Shown: positions 8,677-19,113, counted from the stretch's first letter. The stretch is DNA of 44,183 bases from Comamonadaceae bacterium (GCA_947455935.1 CANGPV010000008.1:1-44183); one strand, 5' to 3'. Numbers and translations are program-made. Notes: generated from the letters alone by a model not told the origin.

Positions 8677-10245
8677 ATGGCTTCTATCGCATTCAACGAC
8701 GACAGTGCAGTCGTCATCATTGGTTCTGGCGCAGGTGGTGGCACCTTGGCCAACGAACTGTGTCAAAAAGGGATCAAAGTGGTGGTGCTCGAAGCGGGCG
8801 CACGTCAGTCACCCCAATCATTCGTCAACGACGAATGGAAGTCGTTTAGCCAATTGGCTTGGTTAGACCCCCGCACCACCTCGGGTACATGGCGTGTAGC
8901 CAAAGACTTTTCCGGCTTGCCCGCATGGATTTGCAAAACCGTAGGTGGCTCCACTACCCACTGGGCAGGTGCCTCATTGCGTTTTCAAGAACACGAGTTC
9001 CGCGCCAAAACTGTGTACGGCGACATCAAAGGTGCCAATTTGCTCGACTGGCCCATCACGTTGTCCGAGATGGAGCCCTATTACGCTAAAGCTGAAAACA
9101 AAATGGGTGTAACCCGTACCAACGGTATTCCTGGTTTGCCCGGCAACAATAACTTCAAGGTCTTGCATGCAGGTGCAAAAAAATTAGGCTACAAAGAAGT
9201 GCACACTGGCAATATGGCTATCAACAGCCAACCGCGCGATGGACGTGGTCGCTGTATGCAACTGGGTTTTTGTTTCCAAGGTTGTAAGAGTGGTGCCAAG
9301 TGGTCCACCCTCTATACCGAAATTCCCAAAGCCGAAGCTACAGGCAACCTTGATCTACGCCCTGAGTCCCATGTCACGCGCATTGAGCACAACGACAGAG
9401 GTTTGGTGTCAGGCGTGGTGTACTTTGACAAAGACGGTAAAGAGCAGCGTCAAAAAGCCCGCGTGGTGTGCGTGGCGGGTAACTCCATTGAAACACCACG
9501 TTTGCTGTTGTTATCAGCCTCCAGCATGTTCAAAGACGGCTTGGCAAACTCTTCAGGTCAAGTTGGTCGCAATTACATGCGCCATATGACTGGGTCTGTC
9601 TACGCTGCATTCAAAGACCCTGTGCATATGTACCGTGGCACCACCATGGCTGGCATCGTGCGTGATGAATCAGCTTTCAACCCCAAACGTGGTTTTGTGG
9701 GTGGCTATGAAATGGAAACCCTGTCCTTGGGCTTGGCGTTCATGCCCGCATTCTTAGATCCAGGCGCTTGGGGTGCAGACTACGCATGGTGGATGGACCA
9801 CTACACCAACTTGGCTGGCATGTGGTTGGTGGGTGAAGACATGCCTCGCGAAACTAACCGCATCACTTTGAACACCAATGTGAAAGACAAGTGGGGCAGC
9901 CCCGTGGCCAATGTGCATTTCGATGACCATGAGAATGACATCGTCATGCGCAACCATGCGTTCACCCAAGGCGAGCGGATTTACCAAGCCGCAGGTGCCA
10001 TCAAAACCTACCGCACACCGCCATACCCATCAACCCATAATTTGGGTAGTTGCCGAATGAGTGCCAAGGCCAGTGATGGCGTTGCCAACAAATGGGGTCA
10101 AACACACGATATTGCCAATTTGTTCATCAGTGACGGTTCTCAGTTCACCACCGGCGGTGCTGAGAACCCAACTTTGACCATTGTGTCCTTAGCGATTCGC
10201 CAAGCTGACTACATTGCCAAGCAAATGACTGAAAAAGCCATTTGA
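8677..10245 (+). CDS. GMC family oxidoreductase (FAD-dependent dehydrogenase large subunit)
   Basis: VVIIGSGAGGGTLANELCQKGIKVVVLEAG FAD-binding motif; C-terminal STHNLGSCRMS...DGSQFTTGGAENPTLTIVSLA. Confidence 0.92.
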   Translation: MASIAFNDDSAVVIIGSGAGGGTLANELCQKGIKVVVLEAGARQSPQSFVNDEWKSFSQLAWLDPRTTSGTWRVAKDFSGLPAWICKTVGGSTTHWAGASLRFQEHEFRAKTVYGDIKGANLLDWPITLSEMEPYYAKAENKMGVTRTNGIPGLPGNNNFKVLHAGAKKLGYKEVHTGNMAINSQPRDGRGRCMQLGFCFQGCKSGAKWSTLYTEIPKAEATGNLDLRPESHVTRIEHNDRGLVSGVVYFDKDGKEQRQKARVVCVAGNSIETPRLLLLSASSMFKDGLANSSGQVGRNYMRHMTGSVYAAFKDPVHMYRGTTMAGIVRDESAFNPKRGFVGGYEMETLSLGLAFMPAFLDPGAWGADYAWWMDHYTNLAGMWLVGEDMPRETNRITLNTNVKDKWGSPVANVHFDDHENDIVMRNHAFTQGERIYQAAGAIKTYRTPPYPSTHNLGSCRMSAKASDGVANKWGQTHDIANLFISDGSQFTTGGAENPTLTIVSLAIRQADYIAKQMTEKAI

Positions 10246-10274
10246 TAAACTGGTTTTCAAGTTGAAGGAGCCAG

Positions 10275-10628
10275 ATGATGTGTGAGTATTTCGTCAAAGC
10301 TGATCCGATTTTGTACGAGCAACGTACCCGCTCGGTTCGCATTCGCGGGATGCTCACCAGTATTCGGCTTGAAAACACCGTGTGGGATGTATTGGCCGAA
10401 ATGGCCGAGGATGAGGGCTGCACCACCAATGCCCTCATCTGCACCCTACACGATGAAATTTTGGAACACCGAGGCGAGGTGTCCAACTTCGCCTCGTTTT
10501 TACGTGTCACCAGTTTGCGCTATTTGCGCCGTTGCCTCATTTCGCAAGAAAAGAAGCAACAAGCGACTGACCACAGTGCACCCATTGCACGAACCGCTAG
10601 CGGTGGTCTGATCGCTGTTAAATCTTGA
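10275..10628 (+). CDS. Ribbon-helix-helix domain-containing protein
   Basis: RSVRIRGMLTSIRLENTVWDVLAEMAEDEGCTTNALICTLHDEILEHRGEVSNFASFLRV. Confidence 0.75.
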   Translation: MMCEYFVKADPILYEQRTRSVRIRGMLTSIRLENTVWDVLAEMAEDEGCTTNALICTLHDEILEHRGEVSNFASFLRVTSLRYLRRCLISQEKKQQATDHSAPIARTASGGLIAVKS

Positions 10629-10644
10629 ATCACATTTGTTAGAC

Positions 10645-11187
10645 ATGACTTTTTCTTCCGAAACATATCCAGGCGTTTGCGATAAACCGCCTGTTGCTTC
10701 CCAACGATTTGTGCTTAACCATTCCATGCTGCGGGTAAAGGATCCTGCTGTTTCATTGGATTTCTACAGTCGCATCATGGGTATGCGGGTGCTGCGCAAA
10801 CTTGACTTCCCAGAAATGAAGTTTTCTTTGTATTTTTTAGCGGTAGCGGAACTCGCCCAAGGCGCACCTTCTGACCAAGGCGAGCGAACAGCGTGGACAT
10901 TTTCGCAAAGCGGTATTTTGGAATTAACCCATAACTGGGGTTCGGAAAGCGACCCTGAATTCAAGTACCACGATGGCAATGCGCAGCCTCAAGGGTTTGG
11001 ACATATTTGCTTTTCAGTCCCCGACTTGGATGCAGCCGTGAAGTGGTTTGACGACAACCAGGTGACCTATGTCAAGCGGCCCGAGCAAGGCAAGATGAAA
11101 GATGTGGCTTTCATCAAGGACCCAGATGGCTATTGGATTGAAATTGTGGAGCCTGCACGGCTCAAGCAATTAGGGCAGACAAGCTAA
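10645..11187 (+). CDS. gloA: Lactoylglutathione lyase (glyoxalase I)
   Basis: FVLNHSMLRVKDPAVSLDFYSRIMGMRVLRKLDFPEMKFSLYFLA...LELTHNWGSE...GFGHICFSVPD...FIKDPDGYWIEIVEP. Confidence 0.93.
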   Translation: MTFSSETYPGVCDKPPVASQRFVLNHSMLRVKDPAVSLDFYSRIMGMRVLRKLDFPEMKFSLYFLAVAELAQGAPSDQGERTAWTFSQSGILELTHNWGSESDPEFKYHDGNAQPQGFGHICFSVPDLDAAVKWFDDNQVTYVKRPEQGKMKDVAFIKDPDGYWIEIVEPARLKQLGQTS

Positions 11188-11456
11188 GGTTTGTTTTTCT
11201 TTATATCCAAAGCAGATAAAAAATCTTTGGGTTTGAAAGCATCTTGCTTGATGCCGGTTTGAATTTGTTTAAGCAGTAAATTTTGTGTTTCTGTTTGCAT
11301 GCTTGCCGCACGCAAGTGGATGTACTTTGCCTTGGCCTTGATGGGGTCAGCGTCACTCTCTGCCATGGCTTGAGCCCATAAACCATCTCTCACAATGCCG
11401 TCTTGCATTTCTCGCAAAACCAAGGCGTGTATCAATTCACTGGGGTTAGAGGCCAT
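11184..11456 (-). CDS. Small conserved-looking hypothetical protein (90 aa)
   Basis: Intact ORF in the gap between gloA and fbp; MASNPSELIHALVLREMQDGIVRDGLWAQAMAESD. Confidence 0.65.
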   Translation of the reverse strand: MASNPSELIHALVLREMQDGIVRDGLWAQAMAESDADPIKAKAKYIHLRAASMQTETQNLLLKQIQTGIKQDAFKPKDFLSALDIKKNKP

Positions 11457-11473
11457 GACAATCTTTCCAAAGA

Positions 11474-12475
11474 TCAGCTTTGTGTATGCAGGGAAGTGAC
11501 AAGCTCTACCTCGTGCTTAGAGCCTAAAAACACACTTACCCGCTGGTGTAAATGCTGCGGTTGAATGTCCAAGATGCGTTGCACGCCATTGGTGGCTGCA
11601 CCACCTGCTTGTTCCACCAACCATGACATAGGGTTGGCTTCGTACATCAGTCGAAGCTTTCCTGGCTTATCGGGTTCTCGCTTATCCCATGGGTACATAA
11701 AGACCCCACCGCGGGTCAGTATGCGATGCACATCGGCCACCATGCTGGCGACCCATCGCATATTAAAGTCTTTGCCACGGGGACCAGTTTGACCCGCTAG
11801 GCAGCCATCGATATAGCGTTTAACCGGTTCATCCCAGTGACGCATATTGCTCATGTTGATGGCAAATTCTTTGGTGTCTGCGGGAATGCTCAGATGCTCT
11901 TGTGTCAGCACAAATGAACCTTGCTCGCGGTCAAGCGTGAACATGGCCACGCCATCACCTACCGTCATGACCATCGTGGTTTGTGGACCGTACACACAAT
12001 AACCTGCCGCTACTTGGGAGCTACCCGTTTGCAAAAAATCAGCCTCGGTGACCGTACTGCTGCCTTCGGGTTTTTTTAGCACACTGAAAATTGTGCCAAT
12101 GCTGACATTGACGTCAATATTGCTTGATCCATCTAGGGGGTCAAACAGTAATAAATATTCGCCTTGCGGGTAGCGATTAGGTACCACATAAATACTGTCC
12201 ATTTCTTCTGAAGCCATGGCCGCCAGATGACCGCCCCATTCATTAGCTTCAATGAGAACTTCATTGGCAATGATGTCGAGTTTTTTTTGTACCTCACCTT
12301 GCACGTTTTCTGTTTGAGCGGTACCTAAAACACCACCTAATGCACCTTTGTTGACTGCATGGCTGATACTTTTGCAGGCTCTGGCGACCACTTCAAGCAA
12401 CAATCGCAACTCGGGTGGGATATTACCCTTGGCGCGTTGCTGCTCTACCAAATAGCGAGACAAAGAAACAGTCAT
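11474..12475 (-). CDS. fbp: Class 1 fructose-1,6-bisphosphatase
   Basis: [53 protein letters not shown]. Confidence 0.97.
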   Translation of the reverse strand: MTVSLSRYLVEQQRAKGNIPPELRLLLEVVARACKSISHAVNKGALGGVLGTAQTENVQGEVQKKLDIIANEVLIEANEWGGHLAAMASEEMDSIYVVPNRYPQGEYLLLFDPLDGSSNIDVNVSIGTIFSVLKKPEGSSTVTEADFLQTGSSQVAAGYCVYGPQTTMVMTVGDGVAMFTLDREQGSFVLTQEHLSIPADTKEFAINMSNMRHWDEPVKRYIDGCLAGQTGPRGKDFNMRWVASMVADVHRILTRGGVFMYPWDKREPDKPGKLRLMYEANPMSWLVEQAGGAATNGVQRILDIQPQHLHQRVSVFLGSKHEVELVTSLHTQS

Positions 12476-12478
12476 AAC

Positions 12479-15130
12479 TTACTCCCCAAGCGCAGATGAA
12501 ATGACTTCGCGTACGTCCGGACTCAAGTCGGCTTTGGCGGCTACACGGCGCAAGGCTTCGTGTGCAGCGGTTTGGTAAGGCTGGCTGAGTTTGCGCCATC
12601 TGTCCATGGCTCTGGCCAGTCTGGCAGCGATTTGAGGATTGAATGCATCAATTTCAAGCACTCGTTCACTCCAGAAAACATAGCCTGCCGCATCGTTACG
12701 GTGAAATGCCGAGGGGTTAGCGCAATAAGCAGAGAGCAGACTGCGTGCGCGGTTTGGATTTTTGATATTGAAATCTGCGTGCTGAGTCAATTGACGAACT
12801 CTGGACAAGACTTCGCCTTCTTTATCGGGGGTAGAAGCTTGCAACGCAAACCATTTGTCGATAACCAACTCATCGTTTTTGAACAGGGTATAAAAATGGG
12901 ACAGGGCTTGTGGAGCTTGCGGCAAATGGTTGTAGAGCAGTGCGGACAAGGCGTTCATTCTGTCGGTCATATTGTCGGCATGCACATAATCGTGGTGCGC
13001 TTGTGCAGCCCAAACATCTCCACCACAGTATTGTTCGTGCAAGCACAGGTACGACAAAGCCAGACCGCGCAATGCTCTTGCGCCACATGCCTGTGCATTG
13101 GTATGGAAGGTGCTGTCGCTAGCATGATGTGTGTAAGCCCAAGACCAGTCTTGCAGCAAGTCAGTTGCCAGTTGGAGTCGTACACGCTCGCGCACTGAAT
13201 GAATACGTTGGGGATCAACCACTTCGCACTGCTCAGCAATATAGGTTTCACTGGGCAAGGTCAAAACCAACTCTTTGAAGGCAGCATCCAAGTGCGAATC
13301 GCGAAGCAACAGCCTTAGACTGTCTATGAACTGCTGAGATAACGCTTGACTGCTAGGTGTATCACTGGAAAGTGCAAGCAGTATTTTTTGCATGAACAGA
13401 CGTTGCGCAATTTCCCAACGGTTGAAAGCATCCGTGTCGTGGGACAGCAAAACCAGTAACTCTTCGTCGGTGTAAGCGAACCTCAATTGAACAGGTGCAC
13501 TAAAGCCGCGCAGCAGTGATGGAACTGCTTGCTGAGCGATGTCCTCAAAAACGACACTTTGTGTTTCTTCTGTCAAGACCACTTGCTGGTTATCAAGCAA
13601 AACAGTGCCATCAAGAGCAATTAGACCAATGATCACTGGGATGACGAAGGGTTGTTTGATTAATTGGCCAGGTGTGGGGCTACAGCTTTGCTTAAAGTGA
13701 AGTGTGTAGCGTTGTGAGCTTGGCTCGTATTCGCTATGGACATGCAGGGCAGGTGTGCCTGCTTGGCTGTACCAATGTTTGAATTGACTTAAGTGTGCGG
13801 CCAGAGCAGATTGTGGGTTGGCGTCCGCAATGGCTTGTGCAAAATCATCACACGTAACGGCTTGACCATCATGGCGCTGAAAATACAGTGCCAAGCCTTT
13901 CGTAAACCCTTCTCGACCCACCAAGGTTTGCATCATGCGAACTACCTCAGCACCTTTTTCATACACGGTGACCGTGTAAAAGTTGTTGATCTCCATATAG
14001 GTGTCGGGTCGAACCGGGTGGGCCATGGGGCCTGCATCTTCCGCAAATTGCACCGTGCGTAATAACCTAACGTCCTCGATACGCTTAACTGCACGGGCAG
14101 ATTCGCTGCCAGCCAAATCTTGACTGAACTCTTGATCGCGAAATACTGTCAAACCTTCTTTGAGCGACAATTGAAACCAATCGCGGCAGGTCACGCGGTT
14201 ACCGCTCCAGTTGTGGAAGTATTCATGACCAATCACACTTTCGATGTTGGCGTAATCCTGGTCTGTAGCAGTTGCTTGACTTGCTAGCACATATTTCGTG
14301 TTGAATATATTCAGACCTTTGTTTTCCATGGCACCCATGTTGAAGTCCGAGGTTGCCACGATCATGAAACGCTCAAGGTCTAAAGCCAGACCAAACCGAT
14401 GCTCATCCCAAGCCACGCTCGCCATCAAAGCATTCATGGCGTGATCTGTCTTATCTAAATCACCTGAACGTACATAAATTTGCAGAAGATGTTCATGGCC
14501 GCTGCGAGAGACAATTTTTTGCTCTCGACAGACCAGTTGTCCAGCAACCAATGCAAACAAATAGCTGGGCTTTTTATGCGGATCAATCCAACGAGCAAAA
14601 TGTCGACCGTCTTCAAGTTTGCCTTGTTCCGCAAGATTGCCGTTGGAGAGCAAAACAGGAAAAACGCAAGGATCTGCTCTGAGTGTTACGCTGAAACTCG
14701 CCATGACATCGGGGCGATCTAAAAAATACGTAATGCGCCTAAACCCCTGCGCTTCGCATTGGGTAAACAACGAATCTTGGCTGAGATACAGACCAGACAG
14801 TTGTGTGTTTTTACTGGGGTTACACGTGGTAAAAACCTCTAAGGTAAAAGCCTCATTGCCTTGCGGAATGTTTTCAATCACCAGTTGATCGTTGTCAATC
14901 TTGAAGCTTGTTCCTGCGCCATTTAGTAAAACACGAGAGAGGTTTAGGTCTTCGCCATCCAAGCGCAGTGCCTGCACATGCGCTTGTGGATTTCTTCGCA
15001 ATGTCATGGTATTGAGCACGCGTGTTTTGGTGGCATCCAAGTCGAAAATCAAGTCCACCTTATCAATCCAAAAACCTGGAACTTGGTAGTCCTCACGCCG
15101 TGTCACAACGGCTTGTCCTTCACGCATCAC
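12479..15130 (-). CDS. pepN: Aminopeptidase N (M1 family)
   Basis: GAMENKGLNIFN; VIGHEYFHNWSGNRVTCRDWFQLSLKEGLTVFRDQEF. Confidence 0.97.
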   Translation of the reverse strand: MMREGQAVVTRREDYQVPGFWIDKVDLIFDLDATKTRVLNTMTLRRNPQAHVQALRLDGEDLNLSRVLLNGAGTSFKIDNDQLVIENIPQGNEAFTLEVFTTCNPSKNTQLSGLYLSQDSLFTQCEAQGFRRITYFLDRPDVMASFSVTLRADPCVFPVLLSNGNLAEQGKLEDGRHFARWIDPHKKPSYLFALVAGQLVCREQKIVSRSGHEHLLQIYVRSGDLDKTDHAMNALMASVAWDEHRFGLALDLERFMIVATSDFNMGAMENKGLNIFNTKYVLASQATATDQDYANIESVIGHEYFHNWSGNRVTCRDWFQLSLKEGLTVFRDQEFSQDLAGSESARAVKRIEDVRLLRTVQFAEDAGPMAHPVRPDTYMEINNFYTVTVYEKGAEVVRMMQTLVGREGFTKGLALYFQRHDGQAVTCDDFAQAIADANPQSALAAHLSQFKHWYSQAGTPALHVHSEYEPSSQRYTLHFKQSCSPTPGQLIKQPFVIPVIIGLIALDGTVLLDNQQVVLTEETQSVVFEDIAQQAVPSLLRGFSAPVQLRFAYTDEELLVLLSHDTDAFNRWEIAQRLFMQKILLALSSDTPSSQALSQQFIDSLRLLLRDSHLDAAFKELVLTLPSETYIAEQCEVVDPQRIHSVRERVRLQLATDLLQDWSWAYTHHASDSTFHTNAQACGARALRGLALSYLCLHEQYCGGDVWAAQAHHDYVHADNMTDRMNALSALLYNHLPQAPQALSHFYTLFKNDELVIDKWFALQASTPDKEGEVLSRVRQLTQHADFNIKNPNRARSLLSAYCANPSAFHRNDAAGYVFWSERVLEIDAFNPQIAARLARAMDRWRKLSQPYQTAAHEALRRVAAKADLSPDVREVISSALGE

Positions 15131-15150
15131 TTCTCTCCTGAACCATGGGT

Positions 15151-16255
15151 TTAAACGCCTTGCTTGAGCGAGGCTTCAATAAAAGCATCCAAATCGCCAT
15201 CAAGCACTTTTTGCGTATTGCTGATCTCTACATTGGTGCGCAAATCTTTGATACGACTTTGGTCAAGCACATAGCTGCGAATTTGGTGACCCCATCCCAC
15301 ATCGGTTTTGGTGTCTTCCAGTTTTTGTTGCGCCTCCATGCGTTTGCGCATTTCAAAATCGTACAAACGAGAACGCAAACGTTTCCAAGCCACATCGCGG
15401 TTGCTGTGCTGACTGCGACCGTCTTGGCACTGCACAACAATGCCTGTAGGAATGTGAGTCAATCGAACGGCCGAATCGGTTTTGTTGATGTGTTGGCCAC
15501 CTGCGCCACTGGCACGGAAGGTGTCTGTTCGTACGTCAGCAGGGTTGATGTCAATTTCAATCGAGTCATCGATTTCAGGATAAACAAAAATGCTGGCAAA
15601 ACTGGTGTGTCTACCGCCAGCAGAGTCAAAGGGTGATTTACGTACTAAGCGATGTACACCAGTCTCTGTCCTGAGCAAACCAAAAGCATATTCGCCTTCA
15701 ATTTTCAACGTGGCACCTTTGATTCCAGCGACATCGCCTGCAGACTCATCTTCCAAAGTGGCTTTAAAACCTTTGCGTTCAGCGTACTTGAGGTATTGCC
15801 GCAGCAGCATGCTAGCCCAGTCACAGGCCTCAGTACCTCCAGCACCTGCTTGAATGTCCAAAAACGCATTCAAGGGATCGGCAGGATTGCTAAACATTCT
15901 GCGAAATTCCAATTTTTCAATTTCTACCAAGATACGTTGCGTATCGTCTTCGATGGTGATCAATCCTGACTCATCGTTGTCCGATTTGCTCATTTCAAAC
16001 AATTCGGTATTGTCGGAAATTTCTTGGCCTAAACGACTCAAGGACAACACAATGTCATCCAATAACTTTTTTTCTTTGCCCAGTTCTTGGGCTTTCTTTG
16101 GGTCGTTCCATACGCTGGGATCTTCCAGCGATGCGTTGACAGTTCTTAGACGTTCAGATTTGCTATCGAAGTCAAAGATACCCCCGAAGGTCAAGGGTAC
16201 GCATTTGCAAATCGTTAAGTAAATTGCCTATGTTGTTGATACGTTCTGCTTCCAT
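15151..16255 (-). CDS. prfB: Peptide chain release factor 2, joined by programmed +1 frameshift
   Basis: [27 protein letters not shown] then in-frame TGA; +1 frame continues [12 protein letters not shown]...; [28 protein letters not shown]. Confidence 0.95.
16171..16189 (-). promoter_or_regulatory. prfB +1 programmed frameshift site (CTT CGG GGG TAT CTT TGA C)
   Basis: Minus-strand reading: CTT-TGA-C slip site preceded by an SD-like GGGGG run, as in canonical RF2 autoregulation. Confidence 0.93.
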
Positions 16256-17094
16256 GCCGCTATCCAGTCTCCAAAAGCTTGATTATCCTCTGTATTTTCC
16301 TTGTGAAGGCTTTGCAAAGCTTGGAGTACATCGCCCACCACCATGATGGCGGGACTGGAAATATTTTCTGATGTCAGCAAAGCATGCAAATTGTGCAATT
16401 CACCCACGATACTGCGTTGCTTAGGCATGCTGGCGTTTTCCACCACGGCAATGGGCGTGTTGGCCGGCAAAGACTTCAACAGCGAGGTTTGCATGGCTTG
16501 GGCGCTACTCACCCCCATGTAGATGACCAAGGTTAATCGACATGTATGTGCGGTGCGTCCCAGCATTTCCCAATCAATGGAGGGCATCGCTGCTTGAGCA
16601 GAGCTGGCGTGACCTGTTACAAACACGGTGCCGTGTGAAAAAGCTCGGTGCGTCAAGGACAGCCCCAGGGTATTGGCGGCGGCCAGTCCCGCAGTCACGC
16701 CATTAATGACTTGCACGCCAACGCCTTGCGACTGCAAATAGGTTAACTCTTCCCCTGCGCGTCCAAACAGCAAAGGATCGCCGCCCTTGAGCCTGACCAC
16801 AGTTTCTCCCGAACGTGCTTCTTGCACCATCAGCTTTTCAATAAAGGCTTGCGGTGTGGATTGACATCCGCCTCGCTTGCCTACATGAATGATTCTTGCG
16901 CTGGTGTTGGCGTGTTTCAACACATCAGCGTGCACCAAATCATCGACCAAGATGACAGTGGCGGTTTGCAAAGCTTTGACTGCTTTGAGCGTTAACAATT
17001 CGGGGTCCCCTGGGCCCGCGCCAACCAAAGTCACAAAGATAGAAGGATGAACTTTGCTCATAGTGAGAAAGGGTGAGATGTGAGGTTTGTGCAA
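16228..17094 (-). CDS. cobA: Uroporphyrinogen-III C-methyltransferase (SUMT)
   Basis: VTLVGAGPGDPELLTLKAVKAL; VRLKGGDPLLFGRAGEE; VINGVTAGLAAANTLGLSLTHR. Confidence 0.93.
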   Translation of the reverse strand: MHKPHISPFLTMSKVHPSIFVTLVGAGPGDPELLTLKAVKALQTATVILVDDLVHADVLKHANTSARIIHVGKRGGCQSTPQAFIEKLMVQEARSGETVVRLKGGDPLLFGRAGEELTYLQSQGVGVQVINGVTAGLAAANTLGLSLTHRAFSHGTVFVTGHASSAQAAMPSIDWEMLGRTAHTCRLTLVIYMGVSSAQAMQTSLLKSLPANTPIAVVENASMPKQRSIVGELHNLHALLTSENISSPAIMVVGDVLQALQSLHKENTEDNQAFGDWIAAWKQNVSTT

Positions 17095-18002
17095 GCCAGG
17101 GACAAGCGAGATATCAAATCCGCCTGGGTCTGAACAGATGGCGGTATCGTAATTGTGCCATTCAGCATCGCGGTAATGTAGTGGGCGTTTTGCTCAGCAG
17201 TCATGTGCATGGGTAAGTCAGTGGTTTGGTGATGTGTTTGCGAAACGATGTCCAAGTAGGGCGCCAGTTCACCCCGAACCAAGCAACGCATAGCAGGTAC
17301 TTTTCGAGGATCTGCGACGGGTTCTCCTTCGGTGCCACGCAACACAACAGCGTTGGCTTTGAGCACTTGCAAGCTGGTAAGCATGGCGCTGGCATATTCC
17401 GGATGGGTGTAGCTGCTCAGCAGCAGGCTGGGACCATTCACAACATTCATTAACTTGACCAAGCTGTGGGCTGAATTACGCAGACCTGTTTGACGACGCA
17501 CTTGCAACAACTTCCAAAGGGCAGGGGACAACAGTTGTGTGGGTGCAACCACCACTTCACCTTCCTTGATGGTCCCGACCTGAGATGCTGCATGAATGCC
17601 CATGGCTGATAAAACATCTTCGGCATTGACCCTTTGGTCTTCGCTGCTACAGCCATGTACCAGTACCGCGTGGCCTTGCCGGGCTAAAAGTTGGGCCAGC
17701 AAAGGTGTGAGCAAAGGCAATCGACGTGAGCCGTTATAGCTAGGTAATACAACAACGGGTTTGGCGTTGGTATGGGTGAAACGCTGTAACTGTCCGTGGA
17801 TGGCGTCCAAAAATCCCAACATTTCTTCGCTGGTTTCACCTTTGATTCGCATGGCTATGCAAAACGCACCCACAGCGATGGGATTTGCTGATTCATCTAA
17901 TATGGCCGTCATCAATTCGCACGCTTGATCGCGACTTAAGTCTTTCGCCCCTTGCTTACCGCGACCGATTTCTCGTATGAATTGCGCTATTTCCATACGC
18001 AT
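17058..18002 (-). CDS. ybiB: YbiB-type anthranilate phosphoribosyltransferase-like DNA-binding protein
   Basis: FIREIGRGKQGAKDLSRDQACELMTAILD...AVGAFCIAMRIKGETSEEMLGFLDA; start moved to ATG 18002 because the longer ORF overlaps tsaD. Confidence 0.8.
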   Translation of the reverse strand: MRMEIAQFIREIGRGKQGAKDLSRDQACELMTAILDESANPIAVGAFCIAMRIKGETSEEMLGFLDAIHGQLQRFTHTNAKPVVVLPSYNGSRRLPLLTPLLAQLLARQGHAVLVHGCSSEDQRVNAEDVLSAMGIHAASQVGTIKEGEVVVAPTQLLSPALWKLLQVRRQTGLRNSAHSLVKLMNVVNGPSLLLSSYTHPEYASAMLTSLQVLKANAVVLRGTEGEPVADPRKVPAMRCLVRGELAPYLDIVSQTHHQTTDLPMHMTAEQNAHYITAMLNGTITIPPSVQTQADLISRLSLACTNLTSHPFSL

Positions 18003-18066
18003 ATTGTCAGCTAACCCTAATGACTTGGGGTTATGTGATGAATGAAGCGGGGCTAAACTCAGCGCT

Positions 18067-19113
18067 ATGTTGATCTTAGGAATTGAATCGTCATGCGACG
18101 AGACGGGGGTGGCTTTGGTGCAGACCCGCGAGGTACAAGACTTGCCGGTTCTTTTGGCGCAGTGTTTATATACCCAAGCTGCCATGCACGAAGCATTTGG
18201 CGGTGTGGTGCCCGAGTTGGCCAGTCGTGACCATATCCGCCGTGTGGTTCCCTTGGTTGAGCAAGTCATGGCATCAGCTCGACTACCTTTATCGGCCATT
18301 GATGTGGTTGCCTACACCAAGGGTCCTGGTCTTGCTGGGGCATTGCTAGTGGGCGCGGGAACGGCGTGTGCCTTGGCGGCCAGTTTGGCTAAACCGGTGA
18401 TGGGTATTCACCATTTGGAGGGGCATTTGTTATCCCCCTTTTTGAGTGATGATCCTCCTGAATTTCCCTTTGTGGCTTTGTTGGTATCGGGTGGTCACAC
18501 GCAACTTATGTTGGTCAACGCCCTGGGCAACTACCAACTGCTGGGCGAAACTATTGATGACGCCGCGGGAGAAGCATTCGATAAATCAGCCAAGTTGCTG
18601 GGCTTGGGTTACCCAGGGGGCCCTGCTTTGGCTGCAATAGCTATGCACGGCAAATCCGATGCTTATGCTTTTCCTCGCCCCTTGTTGCATCAGCCTAATT
18701 TGAACTTTTCATTTGCAGGACTCAAAACGGCAGTGCTGACCCAATGCAAAAAATCTGGCTATGAACTACCTCAACATCAAGCTGATATTGCCGCCAGTAC
18801 CCAAGCAGCGATTGTTGAGGTATTGGTGAAAAAATCCCTGCGCGCACTGGAAGAAACAGGTACCAGACGCTTGGTGGTTGCTGGTGGTGTGGGTGCAAAC
18901 CGAGATTTACGTCAGCAGTTGACGGCAGCAGCGCAGCGAAAAGGTGTCACTGTTCATTACCCTCAGGCTGAATGGTGTACTGATAACGGTGCCATGATAG
19001 CTATGGCTGCTGCCATGCGTTTGCAATCGGGCGTGGAGCAAGCTTTGGCCAACTATGCCTTTGATGTGCTGCCCCGTTGGCCTTTGACCCATGTGTCTTC
19101 TGTCGCTGAGTGA
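18067..19113 (+). CDS. tsaD: tRNA N6-adenosine threonylcarbamoyltransferase
   Basis: [53 protein letters not shown]. Confidence 0.97.
   Translation: MLILGIESSCDETGVALVQTREVQDLPVLLAQCLYTQAAMHEAFGGVVPELASRDHIRRVVPLVEQVMASARLPLSAIDVVAYTKGPGLAGALLVGAGTACALAASLAKPVMGIHHLEGHLLSPFLSDDPPEFPFVALLVSGGHTQLMLVNALGNYQLLGETIDDAAGEAFDKSAKLLGLGYPGGPALAAIAMHGKSDAYAFPRPLLHQPNLNFSFAGLKTAVLTQCKKSGYELPQHQADIAASTQAAIVEVLVKKSLRALEETGTRRLVVAGGVGANRDLRQQLTAAAQRKGVTVHYPQAEWCTDNGAMIAMAAAMRLQSGVEQALANYAFDVLPRWPLTHVSSVAE

Noticed and set aside
18003-18299. N-terminal extension of the 413-aa ybiB ORF
   Set aside because: Overlaps tsaD antisense and has low-plausibility composition; homology begins near MRMEIAQFIREIGRGKQG.
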